Positions 1 to 5,981 of a DNA stretch of 8,029 nt are shown one piece after another. This stretch comes from Bacillota bacterium (GTDB lineage Bacteria; Bacillota; Clostridia; Christensenellales; Aristaeellaceae): assembly GCA_023458835.1 (NCBI GenBank), contig JAEWWY010000119.1:1-8029 (forward strand), given 5' to 3'. Numbering within the stretch: the stretch's first letter is position 1; each line of letters begins with the position of its first letter. A program made the translations under genes and the position numbers. A model generated the notes under the pieces. It saw only the letters and a program-made list of their open reading frames with translations. It did not search any database and had not been told where the DNA came from.

Positions 1-679
1 CTATGGCGGGGCCCGGTGCATCGCTCAAATGCATGGCGGCGTCCAAAAGGCCGAAGGGCAAATAGGCGGAGATGCCCAGCAGGCTTCCAAGATAGCTTGT
101 GCCATAGGCGACGGCCAGCGTGGCAAACCCGGCGGCGATGGGTTTCTTGATCACCGCTCCCCACATAAGCAAATTGGCAACCAGGAACACCATATAGATG
201 CCCTGCAAAAGCCCGCCCCGTAAAATGGGCAGGAACCCGACATCAAAGGAGAACAAAAGCCCCGCGTACGCATAATCCATGGCCAGCGCCGCTGTCATGA
301 TCGTTACCAGCGCCGCGCCAAACACGTGCAGCTTTGCGCCGGCAATCTTTAAAAACCGCTTGCCCGAGCACAGGGGCAATACCAGCGTATTGTCCCTGAT
401 TTCTTGCGCAATCAGGCCGCATAAGGTGAAGGCCACGATCACGGAGCCAATTTCAAACATGTCGCCCATATAGCTTTGGATGCACTGGGCTTGTGTCATT
501 TGAAACATCTGCCGGATGACTTCGGGCGTTAGGCCCGGCATCTGGCTCTGCATAACGGAGGGAACCACCAGCTTCATCATCACCGGGGTCAGCATGGCAA
601 AAAACAGAAAGCCTGCCGCCAGGATCAGGAACCTTGAGTTGCGCAGGCCGTAGCGCATTTCTTTTGCCAATTCACGCAT
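1..679 (-). CDS. ABC-2 type transporter permease, YxlG-like (C-terminus beyond the window)
   Basis: This is the membrane subunit of an ABC transporter whose ATPase is encoded immediately upstream; substrate unknown. The visible 226 residues start MRELAKEMRYGLRNSRF, a short basic cytoplasmic lead-in typical of ABC-2 permeases. Hydrophobic segments follow at about residues 16-39, 75-92, 110-137, 157-177 and 180-203. A long loop rich in Met and Gln (40-74) separates the first two, and residues 93-115 (EIRDNTLVLPLCSGKRFLK) match the usual cytoplasmic coupling segment between membrane helices. The start ATG lies inside the ATPase gene, overlapping its end by 8 bases (ATGCGTGA), with AAGGAGGT about 11 bases upstream, so translation is probably coupled. 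Order and content match yxlG in the Bacillus sigY-yxlCDEFG operon, but here a two-component system replaces the sigma factor. Family call is firm; the YxlG equivalence rests on synteny and no stop is reached. Confidence 0.85.
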   Translation of the reverse strand, partial: MRELAKEMRYGLRNSRFLILAAGFLFFAMLTPVMMKLVVPSVMQSQMPGLTPEVIRQMFQMTQAQCIQSYMGDMFEIGSVIVAFTLCGLIAQEIRDNTLVLPLCSGKRFLKIAGAKLHVFGAALVTIMTAALAMDYAYAGLLFSFDVGFLPILRGGLLQGIYMVFLVANLLMWGAVIKKPIAAGFATLAVAYGTSYLGSLLGISAYLPFGLLDAAMHLSDAPGPAI

Positions 680-1592
680 CAAGGCCGTTCACCTCCTTCA
701 AAAAAATATCCTCCAGCGTGTGCTTGTGCAGCGTAAGGGATTTGACCGGGATATCCTCGGCCGCAAAAAAGGCCATGAGCTGTTTGGAAAGGACGTCTGC
801 GTCCCTTGCGGTGACAGTGACCAGACCCTCCTTGATTTGGACATCTGTTACGCCATGAAGTGCGCGCAGCCTTTTTGCTTTCTCCCCGTTTAAGGGAAAG
901 GAAGGCTCAATATCATAGACGGGCAGAATGTGATCCCTTTGAATTTGCTGAAGGGGCTTTTCCACAATCATTTTGCCGGCGGCGATGATGCCCACCGTAT
1001 CACATACACGCTCCACATCGTTCAGGATATGAGTGGAGAAGAATACTGTTTTGCCCATCTGCTTCAAATCCCTCATCAGGCGCAGCACGCCGCTGCGGCC
1101 CTCGGGATCCAGCGCGGAGGAAGGCTCGTCCAGAATCAGCAAGGCGGGATCGTGGATCATGGCGGCGGCGATCCCCAGCCGTTGCTTCATGCCCCTGGAA
1201 AATCCGCCTGTCCGGCGGTTTGCCGCGTCCGCAAGGCCTGCCCAGCGAAGCATTTCCTGAACACGTTCTTTTGCAACGGTGCGCTTACCGCTGCTGCCCA
1301 GGTATTCCAGCGTTTCCTTTGCGGTGAGCCAGGGGTAGAACCTGGGATCCTCCGGGAGGTAACCAATGTTCAGGTCGCTGGGATGGGCGGTTTTTAACAC
1401 ATCCCTCCCGTTCACCACGCACGTGCCGCCGCTTGGCCGGGAAAGCCCCGACAGTATGTTCATGGCGGTGGATTTCCCCGCGCCGTTGTGGCCGATGAAG
1501 CCGTATATCTCGCCGTTTTTCACATTCAGGTCAATGCCCTTTAACGCCTCAAAGGAACGAAAGCTCTTTTTCAGGCTTCTGACGGTGATCAT
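672..1592 (-). CDS. ABC transporter ATP-binding protein, YxlF-like
   Basis: Cytoplasmic ATPase of 306 residues that powers the permease encoded just downstream. Visible motifs in order: Walker A GHNGAGKS at residues 34-41; GYLPED at 78-83, where the Q-loop Gln is replaced by Glu as in many drug/bacteriocin-type ABC-2 ATPases; signature FSRGMKQR at 131-138; Walker B LLILDEP at 151-157; and the switch His at 188 (STH). A C-terminal extension of about 80 residues follows, common in the BcrA/NatA/YxlF group. An open frame continues upstream to 1841, but that part is out of phase with the real upstream gene. The start chosen, MITVRSLKKSF, is where ABC homology begins, and its ATG shares one base with the previous gene's TGA (TGATG), indicating coupled translation. 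Exported substrate cannot be read from sequence; peptide, antibiotic or stress-related cargo is family-typical. Confidence 0.93.
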   Translation of the reverse strand: MITVRSLKKSFRSFEALKGIDLNVKNGEIYGFIGHNGAGKSTAMNILSGLSRPSGGTCVVNGRDVLKTAHPSDLNIGYLPEDPRFYPWLTAKETLEYLGSSGKRTVAKERVQEMLRWAGLADAANRRTGGFSRGMKQRLGIAAAMIHDPALLILDEPSSALDPEGRSGVLRLMRDLKQMGKTVFFSTHILNDVERVCDTVGIIAAGKMIVEKPLQQIQRDHILPVYDIEPSFPLNGEKAKRLRALHGVTDVQIKEGLVTVTARDADVLSKQLMAFFAAEDIPVKSLTLHKHTLEDIFLKEVNGLDA

Positions 1593-1804
1593 CAGCAAGC
1601 CTTCTTTCTGCCGATGATCAAAAACAGCATCGGCCCCAGCAGGTTGACAAACACACAGATCACAAGCCACAGCCCTTTGTTCAGGTTTTGCACGCCTTCC
1701 CTGAAAATTTTCCATGCGCAGTAGACGGCAAGCCCTAGCTGGATAGCCACAAGGGGCGCAAGCAGCAGGATCATTTCCGTGGTCAGTTCCAATCCGTTCA
1801 TCAT
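1592..1804 (-). CDS. Small two-helix membrane protein, PLDc_N family (YxlE-like)
   Basis: A 70-residue integral membrane protein with two predicted helices (about 9-30 and 43-64), a short basic connection and a basic tail ending LFLIIGRKKAC. The pattern of Asn-Leu-Leu-Gly inside helix 2 followed by Gly-Arg-Lys-Lys is that of the PLDc_N domain, the membrane anchor of cardiolipin synthases, which also occurs as a stand-alone protein. B. subtilis YxlE is such a protein and is reported to act with YxlD as a negative regulator of SigY, so a regulatory role towards the neighbouring sensor kinase is a reasonable inference; a catalytic phospholipase domain is absent. An AAGGAGGT site at 1809-1816 precedes two consecutive ATGs (1804, 1801). 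The first is very close to the site, so 1801 may be used. The stop codon overlaps the ATPase start by one base. It is first in the transporter operon. Confidence 0.82.
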   Translation of the reverse strand: MMNGLELTTEMILLLAPLVAIQLGLAVYCAWKIFREGVQNLNKGLWLVICVFVNLLGPMLFLIIGRKKAC

Positions 1805-1830
1805 GCATACCTCCTTTTCGGTACAACATG

Positions 1831-1883
1831 ATGATAACCATTCAGCCGGTCATATGGGAAGTGACTGGAGTCATATGGGGAGT
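1831..1883 (-). promoter_or_regulatory. Promoter/operator of the transporter operon with two 14-bp direct repeats
   Basis: Two near-identical direct repeats, GTCATATGGGAAGT (1849-1862) and GTCATATGGGGAGT (1870-1883, plus-strand reading), start 21 bp apart, i.e. two helical turns, so a bound dimer or tandem protein would sit on one face. Between them lies a 12-bp inverted repeat TGACT-gg-AGTCA (1862-1873). Reading on the minus strand, a -10-like TATCAT lies at 1831-1836 with no good -35; the proximal repeat falls where the -35 should be, the usual arrangement for an activator-dependent promoter. The distal repeat ends three bases from the stop of the response regulator gene, and no terminator is visible, so read-through from that gene also reaches the operon. 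The likely binder is the adjacent LuxR-type regulator (inference). Confidence 0.6.
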
Positions 1884-1885
1884 CA

Positions 1886-2521
1886 TTAAAAGCCCATTTT
1901 CTTAAAAGCGATCACGGCGTTGGCCCGGTCGCTCACATTCAGCTTCATGTAGATTTGGCTGACATAATTTTTTACTGTTCCCACGGTCAGGTACAGCGCC
2001 TGCGCGATTTCCCCGTTGCTTTTGCCTGATGCCATCAGGCGGGCGATCTCCATCTCCCGCTGGGTGAAATCTTCCGCCTGAACGTTCGGCGCCGCGCTTT
2101 GCGCAAGCCGGGAGGTGATCTTGGCCGCGATCCTGCCGGGCAGGATGATGCTGCCCTTCAGCCCGTCGTAAATGGCCTCTACCAGCTTCTCACTGCCGAT
2201 GTCCTTGAGCAGGTAGCCCGACGCGCCGTAGGTCATGGCATTGATGATGTATTCATCGTCGTCAAAGGTGGTCAGTACGATGACGACGGTATCGGGAAGA
2301 TCCCGCTTGATCAGCCGCGTCGCCTCCACGCCGTCCATTTCCGGCATGCGGATATCCATCAGGACCACGTGGGGCTTTAAGCGCTTTGCCTGCTCCAGGG
2401 CATCCTTGCCATTGCCGGCTTCCCCAACCACCACAAGGCCTGTATGGGCCTGGAGCAGGGCCCTGAGCCCTTCCCGGATGATGGTCTGGTCGTCTGCCAG
2501 CAGGACGCGTATGATGCTCAT
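1886..2521 (-). CDS. LuxR/NarL-family response regulator
   Basis: Cytoplasmic DNA-binding regulator of 211 residues, the normal family length. The receiver domain (1-120) shows the acidic pair D10/D11, the phospho-acceptor D56 (VLMDIRMPEMDG), the switch Thr84 (VLTT) and the conserved Lys106 (LLKD). The LuxR-type helix-turn-helix spans about 152-207, with the family pattern FTQREMEIARLMASGKSNGE and GTVKNYVSQIYMKL, the latter containing the recognition helix. The start ATG overlaps the kinase stop as ATGA, with GGGAGG about 9 bases upstream inside the kinase gene, so the two are translationally coupled. It presumably receives phosphate from the kinase encoded just before it and controls the transporter operon through the repeats that begin right after its own stop codon. 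The partnership is strongly implied by context; the regulon is inference. Confidence 0.95.
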   Translation of the reverse strand: MSIIRVLLADDQTIIREGLRALLQAHTGLVVVGEAGNGKDALEQAKRLKPHVVLMDIRMPEMDGVEATRLIKRDLPDTVVIVLTTFDDDEYIINAMTYGASGYLLKDIGSEKLVEAIYDGLKGSIILPGRIAAKITSRLAQSAAPNVQAEDFTQREMEIARLMASGKSNGEIAQALYLTVGTVKNYVSQIYMKLNVSDRANAVIAFKKMGF

Positions 2522-3915
2522 GGCAAATCGCCTCCCATCGTTTGGCCGGCCGGAAGAACGATGTTCACGGTGAACCCTTCCCCCTTGGCACTTTCCGCAC
2601 GCAGGACGCCGCCGATGCCTTCCACCCTTTTTGCCATATTGGCAAGGCCGAACCCGAACACAACCTGGTCCGTACCCTGGCCGTTATCGGAAAAGGTCAT
2701 GTGAATGGCGTTATTGTGCTCCTGCAAAAGCAGGTCTGCCTCCGTGCCCTGCCCATGCTTTATGCTGTTGGTGGCACATTCCTGTATGGCCCGCAACAAT
2801 ACATTTTGCTGGATGGGCAAAAGGCTGCTTTGAATGTCGGCAATGGCGTTTACGGCAAGGCCCGTATTCCTGCGGACTTCTTGAAGCATTCGGTCCAGCG
2901 CGGGCAGAAACTGTTGTTCCCCGCCGGCCTGGATGGTTTTCACCGAATGGCGGATGTCCTGAAGCCCGCGCCTTACCTGCTCCCTGGCCAGGGAAAATTT
3001 CTCCCTGGCGGAAGGATCGCCCCGGTCCAGCAGCTTTTCTCCCGCTTCCAGGGCAATGACCGCACTGGTCAGCGTATGGCCGACGGTATCATGTATCGCC
3101 CCCGTGATCCTGCTCCTTTCGGCCAGGGTGGCCATTTCCTCCAATTGAAGAGACTGCTCCCTCAATGTTTTCAGCGCGGCCGAAAGCTGCGTGTTTAGAA
3201 AAAGCTGCTTTTTGAGCATGTAGAAGGAGAGGAACACCATCACATATACCAGCAGGTTTACATAAATGTAGCTGATGATATCATCGGGCGAGAGGGCGGG
3301 GAGGAAGGCCACCTTCCATATGTTCAGGGCGATATAGGACGCCAGCATGGATGCGGCGTAAATCTTGGAGCGCTTTGGGGGAAACGCATTGACGATCCCC
3401 GCCATGACGGCCAGGACGAGAAACTGGCCGCTCCCCGTATGATCGAGATAGTCCACAGCCAGGACTAGCGCGATCTGCGCTACAGGCAGCAGATTATACA
3501 AGGGCTTGGGGAGCTTTCTATCCGCCAGCCCATGCACGATCAACAGCACAAAGCAGGCGGAAAGCAGCCAGGCAATGACAGGAGAATGGCCGGCTGCCAC
3601 GCCCATGAAGAGGAGGCGCAGGGAAAAGACTTCGTATGCCATGATCAGCAGCACAAACACGCCCTGGCGGACAGAGCTGTCGTTGGGGGCATCCGCCGTC
3701 CCGCCCTGCGGCTCCGCATCCTTTATACGGGTCAAAAACAGATACGCCGCCGCGGCCAGGATGTTGAATACCGCAATGGCGATGATATATATGATTTTGG
3801 CCGCGCGGGAAATACCCTTGTTTTCCCAGCAATGCCTGATGAAATAAGCCTGTATCAGAAACTGCATCAAAATGCCGGGCACCAAAACGGGAAGAAAGCC
3901 TTTGATATCCATCAT
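2518..3915 (-). CDS. Sensor histidine kinase (HisKA_3/HATPase_c) with polytopic membrane sensor
   Basis: Membrane-bound sensor kinase of 465 residues that should phosphorylate the adjacent LuxR-type regulator. The N-terminal 235 residues hold about eight hydrophobic segments (roughly 6-26, 40-62, 84-107, 112-130, 141-157, 163-178, 184-203, 214-235). No sizeable extracellular domain is visible, so the signal is probably sensed in the membrane or via a partner. The dimerisation/phosphotransfer domain contains H275 in AIHDTVGHTLTS, typical of HisKA_3. The ATPase domain shows the N-box (E379, N383, H387), G1 box DNGQG (410-414) and GFGLANM (421-427). The first two helices (about residues 10-63) resemble a PLDc_N hairpin. 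Two consecutive ATGs occur at the start; the ribosome-binding site GGGCGG is weak and lies in an inverted repeat. The stop overlaps the regulator start by 4 bases. The ligand is unknown. Confidence 0.93.
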   Translation of the reverse strand: MMDIKGFLPVLVPGILMQFLIQAYFIRHCWENKGISRAAKIIYIIAIAVFNILAAAAYLFLTRIKDAEPQGGTADAPNDSSVRQGVFVLLIMAYEVFSLRLLFMGVAAGHSPVIAWLLSACFVLLIVHGLADRKLPKPLYNLLPVAQIALVLAVDYLDHTGSGQFLVLAVMAGIVNAFPPKRSKIYAASMLASYIALNIWKVAFLPALSPDDIISYIYVNLLVYVMVFLSFYMLKKQLFLNTQLSAALKTLREQSLQLEEMATLAERSRITGAIHDTVGHTLTSAVIALEAGEKLLDRGDPSAREKFSLAREQVRRGLQDIRHSVKTIQAGGEQQFLPALDRMLQEVRRNTGLAVNAIADIQSSLLPIQQNVLLRAIQECATNSIKHGQGTEADLLLQEHNNAIHMTFSDNGQGTDQVVFGFGLANMAKRVEGIGGVLRAESAKGEGFTVNIVLPAGQTMGGDLP

Positions 3916-3931
3916 GACACCGCCCTGTCAT
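3914..3931 (-). promoter_or_regulatory. 18-bp inverted repeat over the RBS and start codon of the kinase gene
   Basis: On the minus strand the sequence reads ATGACA-GGGCGG-TGTCAT: perfect 6-base arms around a 6-base centre. It lies just downstream of the -10 box, roughly at +1 to +18 of the predicted transcript. As DNA it could be an operator; its ATGAC core is shared with the repeats in the transporter promoter, suggesting autoregulation by the same response regulator. As RNA it would form a hairpin with the weak Shine-Dalgarno GGGCGG in the loop and the first AUG in the stem. The repeat is seen directly; both roles are inference. Confidence 0.5.
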
Positions 3932-3938
3932 TTTCTTT

Positions 3939-3947
3939 ATTATACCA
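3939..3947 (-). promoter_or_regulatory. Extended -10 promoter of the kinase-regulator operon
   Basis: Reading the minus strand, TG-G-TATAAT is a perfect consensus -10 box (3939-3944) with the TGn extension (3945-3947), which compensates for the lack of a recognisable -35 element. Transcription would begin near 3932 and give a leader of fewer than 20 bases before the kinase start. It also marks the boundary between the decayed exporter gene ending at 4004 and the intact signalling operon. Confidence 0.65.
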
Positions 3948-4003
3948 TGAAGGGCGAGCATATGGAGAAGGAAATCAAACGGGGTGCAATGGCTTGGGCG
4001 CTG

Positions 4004-4538
4004 TCATTCCAGCTCGAAGGCGCCGGTGTACAATTGGTAATAGGTGCCCCTTTCGGCGATCAGCTTTTCATGGCTGCCCCGCTCTATGATCTGCCCGTGC
4101 TGAAGGATCATGATCACATCCGCGTTCCGGACAGTGGAGAGCCTGTGGGCGATAACAAACACGGTGCGGTCCTCCATCAGCTTGTCCATGCTGGAGCACA
4201 ATGCCCAGGGAGCGGCGGAGGTCCGCCTTTTTGATTTTGTTGATATTGATGCCGTCATAGCGGATCTTGCCGTCGGCAATATCATAGAAGCGGTTGATCA
4301 GGCTGGTAATGGTGGTCTTTCCCGCGCCGGTGGCACCTACAAAGGCCACCTTTTGCCGGGGCGGCGCATACACGGTGACATCCCGCAGGACCGGCTTGCC
4401 TTCTTCATAGGCAAAATCCACATCCGCAAGGCGCACATCCCCCGCAAGGCCCCTGGAGGAGATGATGATCTGGGAGCCGAAGAGGAGCACGATCACCATA
4501 TTGATATACAGGCAGGATTGCATCAGCTTTTTGAGCAT
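4004..4538 (-). pseudogene. Decayed ABC exporter (fused membrane/ATPase type) with large internal deletions
   Basis: Remnant of a multidrug-type ABC exporter that normally has about 600 residues; only about 178 codons remain. The original start appears intact: GGAGG (4548-4552) precedes ATG 4538 and MLKKLMQS, a usual exporter start. The frame then jumps to one hydrophobic segment (INMVIVLLFGSQIII), resembling the fifth helix of the membrane domain, and straight to the ATPase domain (GDVRLADVDFAYEEGKPVL). Walker A GATGAGKTT and LRRSLGIVLQ, up to the Q-loop, are present. At about 4195-4205 the reading frame breaks and the sequence resumes in another frame with SMDKLMEDRTVFVIAHRLST and the family-typical end YYQLYTGAFELE. 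The signature motif and Walker B are missing, so ATP hydrolysis is impossible. The start resembles the first and the end the second subunit of a heterodimeric pair, so two genes may have been fused by deletion (inference). Confidence 0.85.
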
Positions 4539-4557
4539 AGGGTGATTTCCTCCGCTT

Positions 4558-4872
4558 TTACTTTTCTCCCAGGTTTCTTTTGATGCGGCCGATATACGAA
4601 AGCAGCGTATCCAGCTCTTCTTCGGTGAAGCCGGCGGCGATCTCACGCTCCACGCCCTCTGCATAGGCCCGCATTTTTGCCGAAAGCTCCAGGGCCTTCT
4701 GATATACGTCCTTCCCGCTCTCCTGCTAATCCACAAGAAAGCCGATTACCCAGCGGTTGGCGTTGGTGATTCTTTCCAAGACCTCTTTATCAGGCCTGTT
4801 GCTGTCAAACCGCCGCATGACGACGTTGTTCAGGCAACGGACGGCCATGCCGACAGCGCGCCGCTTCTCCAA
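4558..4872 (-). pseudogene. Decayed MarR-family transcriptional regulator
   Basis: One minus-strand frame reads as the two ends of a MarR-type repressor of the kind that precedes ABC exporter pairs in Clostridia. The N-terminal part reads LEKRRAVGMAVRCLNNVV, then MRRFDSNRPDKEVLERITNA and NRWVIGFLVD. An in-frame TAG at 4726-4728 follows, then QESGKDVYQKALELSAKM and the C-terminal dimerisation helix AAGFTEEELDTLLSYIGRIK. Total length is about 105 codons against roughly 140-150 for the family; the winged-helix core with the recognition helix is missing. Its stop lies 20 bases before the exporter remnant's start, so the two formed an operon. The true start is uncertain: TTG at 4872 behind GGGTGGG, or ATG at 4848. 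The product, if any, could not bind DNA. Family call moderate because no complete domain survives. Confidence 0.7.
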
Positions 4873-4934
4873 TGCGTACCCACCCAACGCTTTTTTTATT
4901 GGATGTAAAACAAGCTGACGGCTATTATTCTATT

Positions 4935-4946
4935 GCAAGCCCTTGC
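4935..4946. promoter_or_regulatory. Short palindrome GCAAG-CC-CTTGC in the divergent region
   Basis: A 12-bp inverted repeat in the 170-base gap between the decayed MarR gene (minus) and the nucleoside hydrolase (plus). Its form resembles LacI/GalR-type operators, whose centre is usually CG rather than CC. It lies about 40 bp upstream of the hydrolase -10 box. Apart from this and the promoter, the gap shows only A/T-rich sequence. Function is uncertain. Confidence 0.25.
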
Positions 4947-4987
4947 TTTGTCGAGTGAAGGGGATGAAAATGAATGCCGGGATGATG

Positions 4988-4993
4988 TATAAT
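4988..4993 (+). promoter_or_regulatory. Putative -10 box (TATAAT) of the nucleoside hydrolase gene
   Basis: A perfect TATAAT lies about 50 bases before the hydrolase start codon. The best -35 candidate 17 bases upstream (TGAAAA, 4965-4970) matches the consensus at only three positions, so the promoter may need an activator or be weak. The resulting leader would be about 40 bases, ending in the AAAGGGGA ribosome-binding site at 5028-5035. Confidence 0.45.
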
Positions 4994-5042
4994 GGCATCA
5001 TGCCCGGCAACCTTACCGTTATTTATGAAAGGGGAACTTCTG

Positions 5043-5969
5043 ATGCAATGGCCCAAGCTGCCCCTGGACGTGCTCTTGGACAGGCTGTCTCTGCCCGCGG
5101 AGGGCAAGCTTTCCATGGTGCTGGATACCGATACCTACAATGAGGTGGATGATCAATTCGCCCTGGCTTACAGCCTTTTATCCCCCGAACGCCTTGACGT
5201 GCAGGCCGTATATGCCGCGCCTTTTCACAACGACCGCTCCAGCGGGCCCAGGGACGGTATGGAGAAAAGCTATGATGAAATCGTAAGGCTGCTTATAAAA
5301 ATGGGCCGCAGCCCGGAAAACTTTGTGTTCAAAGGCTCCGAAAGCTATTTGCCGGACGGGGATACGCCTGTATCAAGCCCCGCCGCGCAGGACCTTGTGC
5401 ACCGCGCCATGGCAAGGCCCGACGGAGATCCCTTGTACGTGGCAGCTATCGGAGCCATTACCAATGTGGCCTCCGCGCTTTTGATGGAGCCGGAGCTTGT
5501 GAAAAAGATCGTAGTCGTCTGGCTGGGCGGCCAGCCTTTATCCTATCCTACCGCCCGGGAGTTCAATTTGACCCAGGATGTTCCCGCCGCAAGGGTGGTG
5601 CTGGATTCCGGCGTGCCCTTCATACTGGTTCCCTGCATGGGCGTGGCCTCCCACCTTTTGGCCACCGTGCCGGAGCTTAAGGCGTATATCGGCGGGAAAA
5701 ACCCCTTGTGCGACGCGCTGGTGGAGCTTTTCGCCGCCTATAGCACGGACCACTTTGCCTGGGCCAAGGAGATATGGGATGTAGCCGTTATCGGCTGTCT
5801 GGTGAATCCCGAATGGGTGCCCACAGTGCTGGAGCCCAGCCCGCTTTTGGCGGAGGAAAGCTTCTGGGGCCGGAACCCTGAGCGGCATCTTATCCGGGTG
5901 GCGACAGGGATACACCGCAATCCCATCTTCAAGGATATGTATGAAAAGCTGGGCAGTCAGGCAAAGTAG
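5043..5969 (+). CDS. Nucleoside hydrolase family protein, DTDxYNEVDD subtype
   Basis: Cytoplasmic enzyme of 308 residues, normal family length, expected to cleave the N-glycosidic bond of a nucleoside to ribose and free base, or act on a related N-glycoside. The calcium-binding N-terminal signature is present as MVLDTDTYNEVDD: D28, D30, D36 and D37. Substrate-site residues follow in AAIGAITN (about 134-141) and EFNLTQDVPAA (173-183, with E173 and N175). At the position where classical members have His-Asp this protein has Trp-Asp (W245-D246, IWDVAVIGCLVNPEW). A C-terminal RHLIRVATGIHRNPIF block (281-296) is typical of this subtype. Start chosen at 5043 because AAAGGGGA lies 7 bases upstream; an earlier in-frame ATG at 4992 has no ribosome-binding site and overlaps the -10 box. 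It converges on the reductase gene, 12 bases away. Substrate is uncertain; a sugar nucleoside is the default. Confidence 0.88.
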   Translation: MQWPKLPLDVLLDRLSLPAEGKLSMVLDTDTYNEVDDQFALAYSLLSPERLDVQAVYAAPFHNDRSSGPRDGMEKSYDEIVRLLIKMGRSPENFVFKGSESYLPDGDTPVSSPAAQDLVHRAMARPDGDPLYVAAIGAITNVASALLMEPELVKKIVVVWLGGQPLSYPTAREFNLTQDVPAARVVLDSGVPFILVPCMGVASHLLATVPELKAYIGGKNPLCDALVELFAAYSTDHFAWAKEIWDVAVIGCLVNPEWVPTVLEPSPLLAEESFWGRNPERHLIRVATGIHRNPIFKDMYEKLGSQAK

Positions 5970-5981
5970 GCGCCGCCGGCG

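Noticed and set aside
1593..1841. N-terminal extension of the ABC ATPase reading frame
   Set aside because: The extra 83 codons are out of phase over the PLDc_N gene and show no domain. ABC homology begins at MITVRSLKKSF, whose ATG overlaps the previous stop.
4538..4736. Upstream extension of the exporter remnant's frame through the MarR region
   Set aside because: Out of phase with the recognisable MarR C-terminus and rich in Arg/Ser/Trp as expected of an off-frame reading; the exporter has its own GGAGG and ATG at 4538.
4943..5143. Small plus-strand frame before the nucleoside hydrolase
   Set aside because: Overlaps the hydrolase start in another frame, spans its promoter and has no recognisable features.
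5970..5981. Possible bidirectional terminator CGCC-GCC-GGCG between the convergent genes
   Set aside because: The stem is only 4 bp and there is no T-run on either side, so termination cannot be supported.
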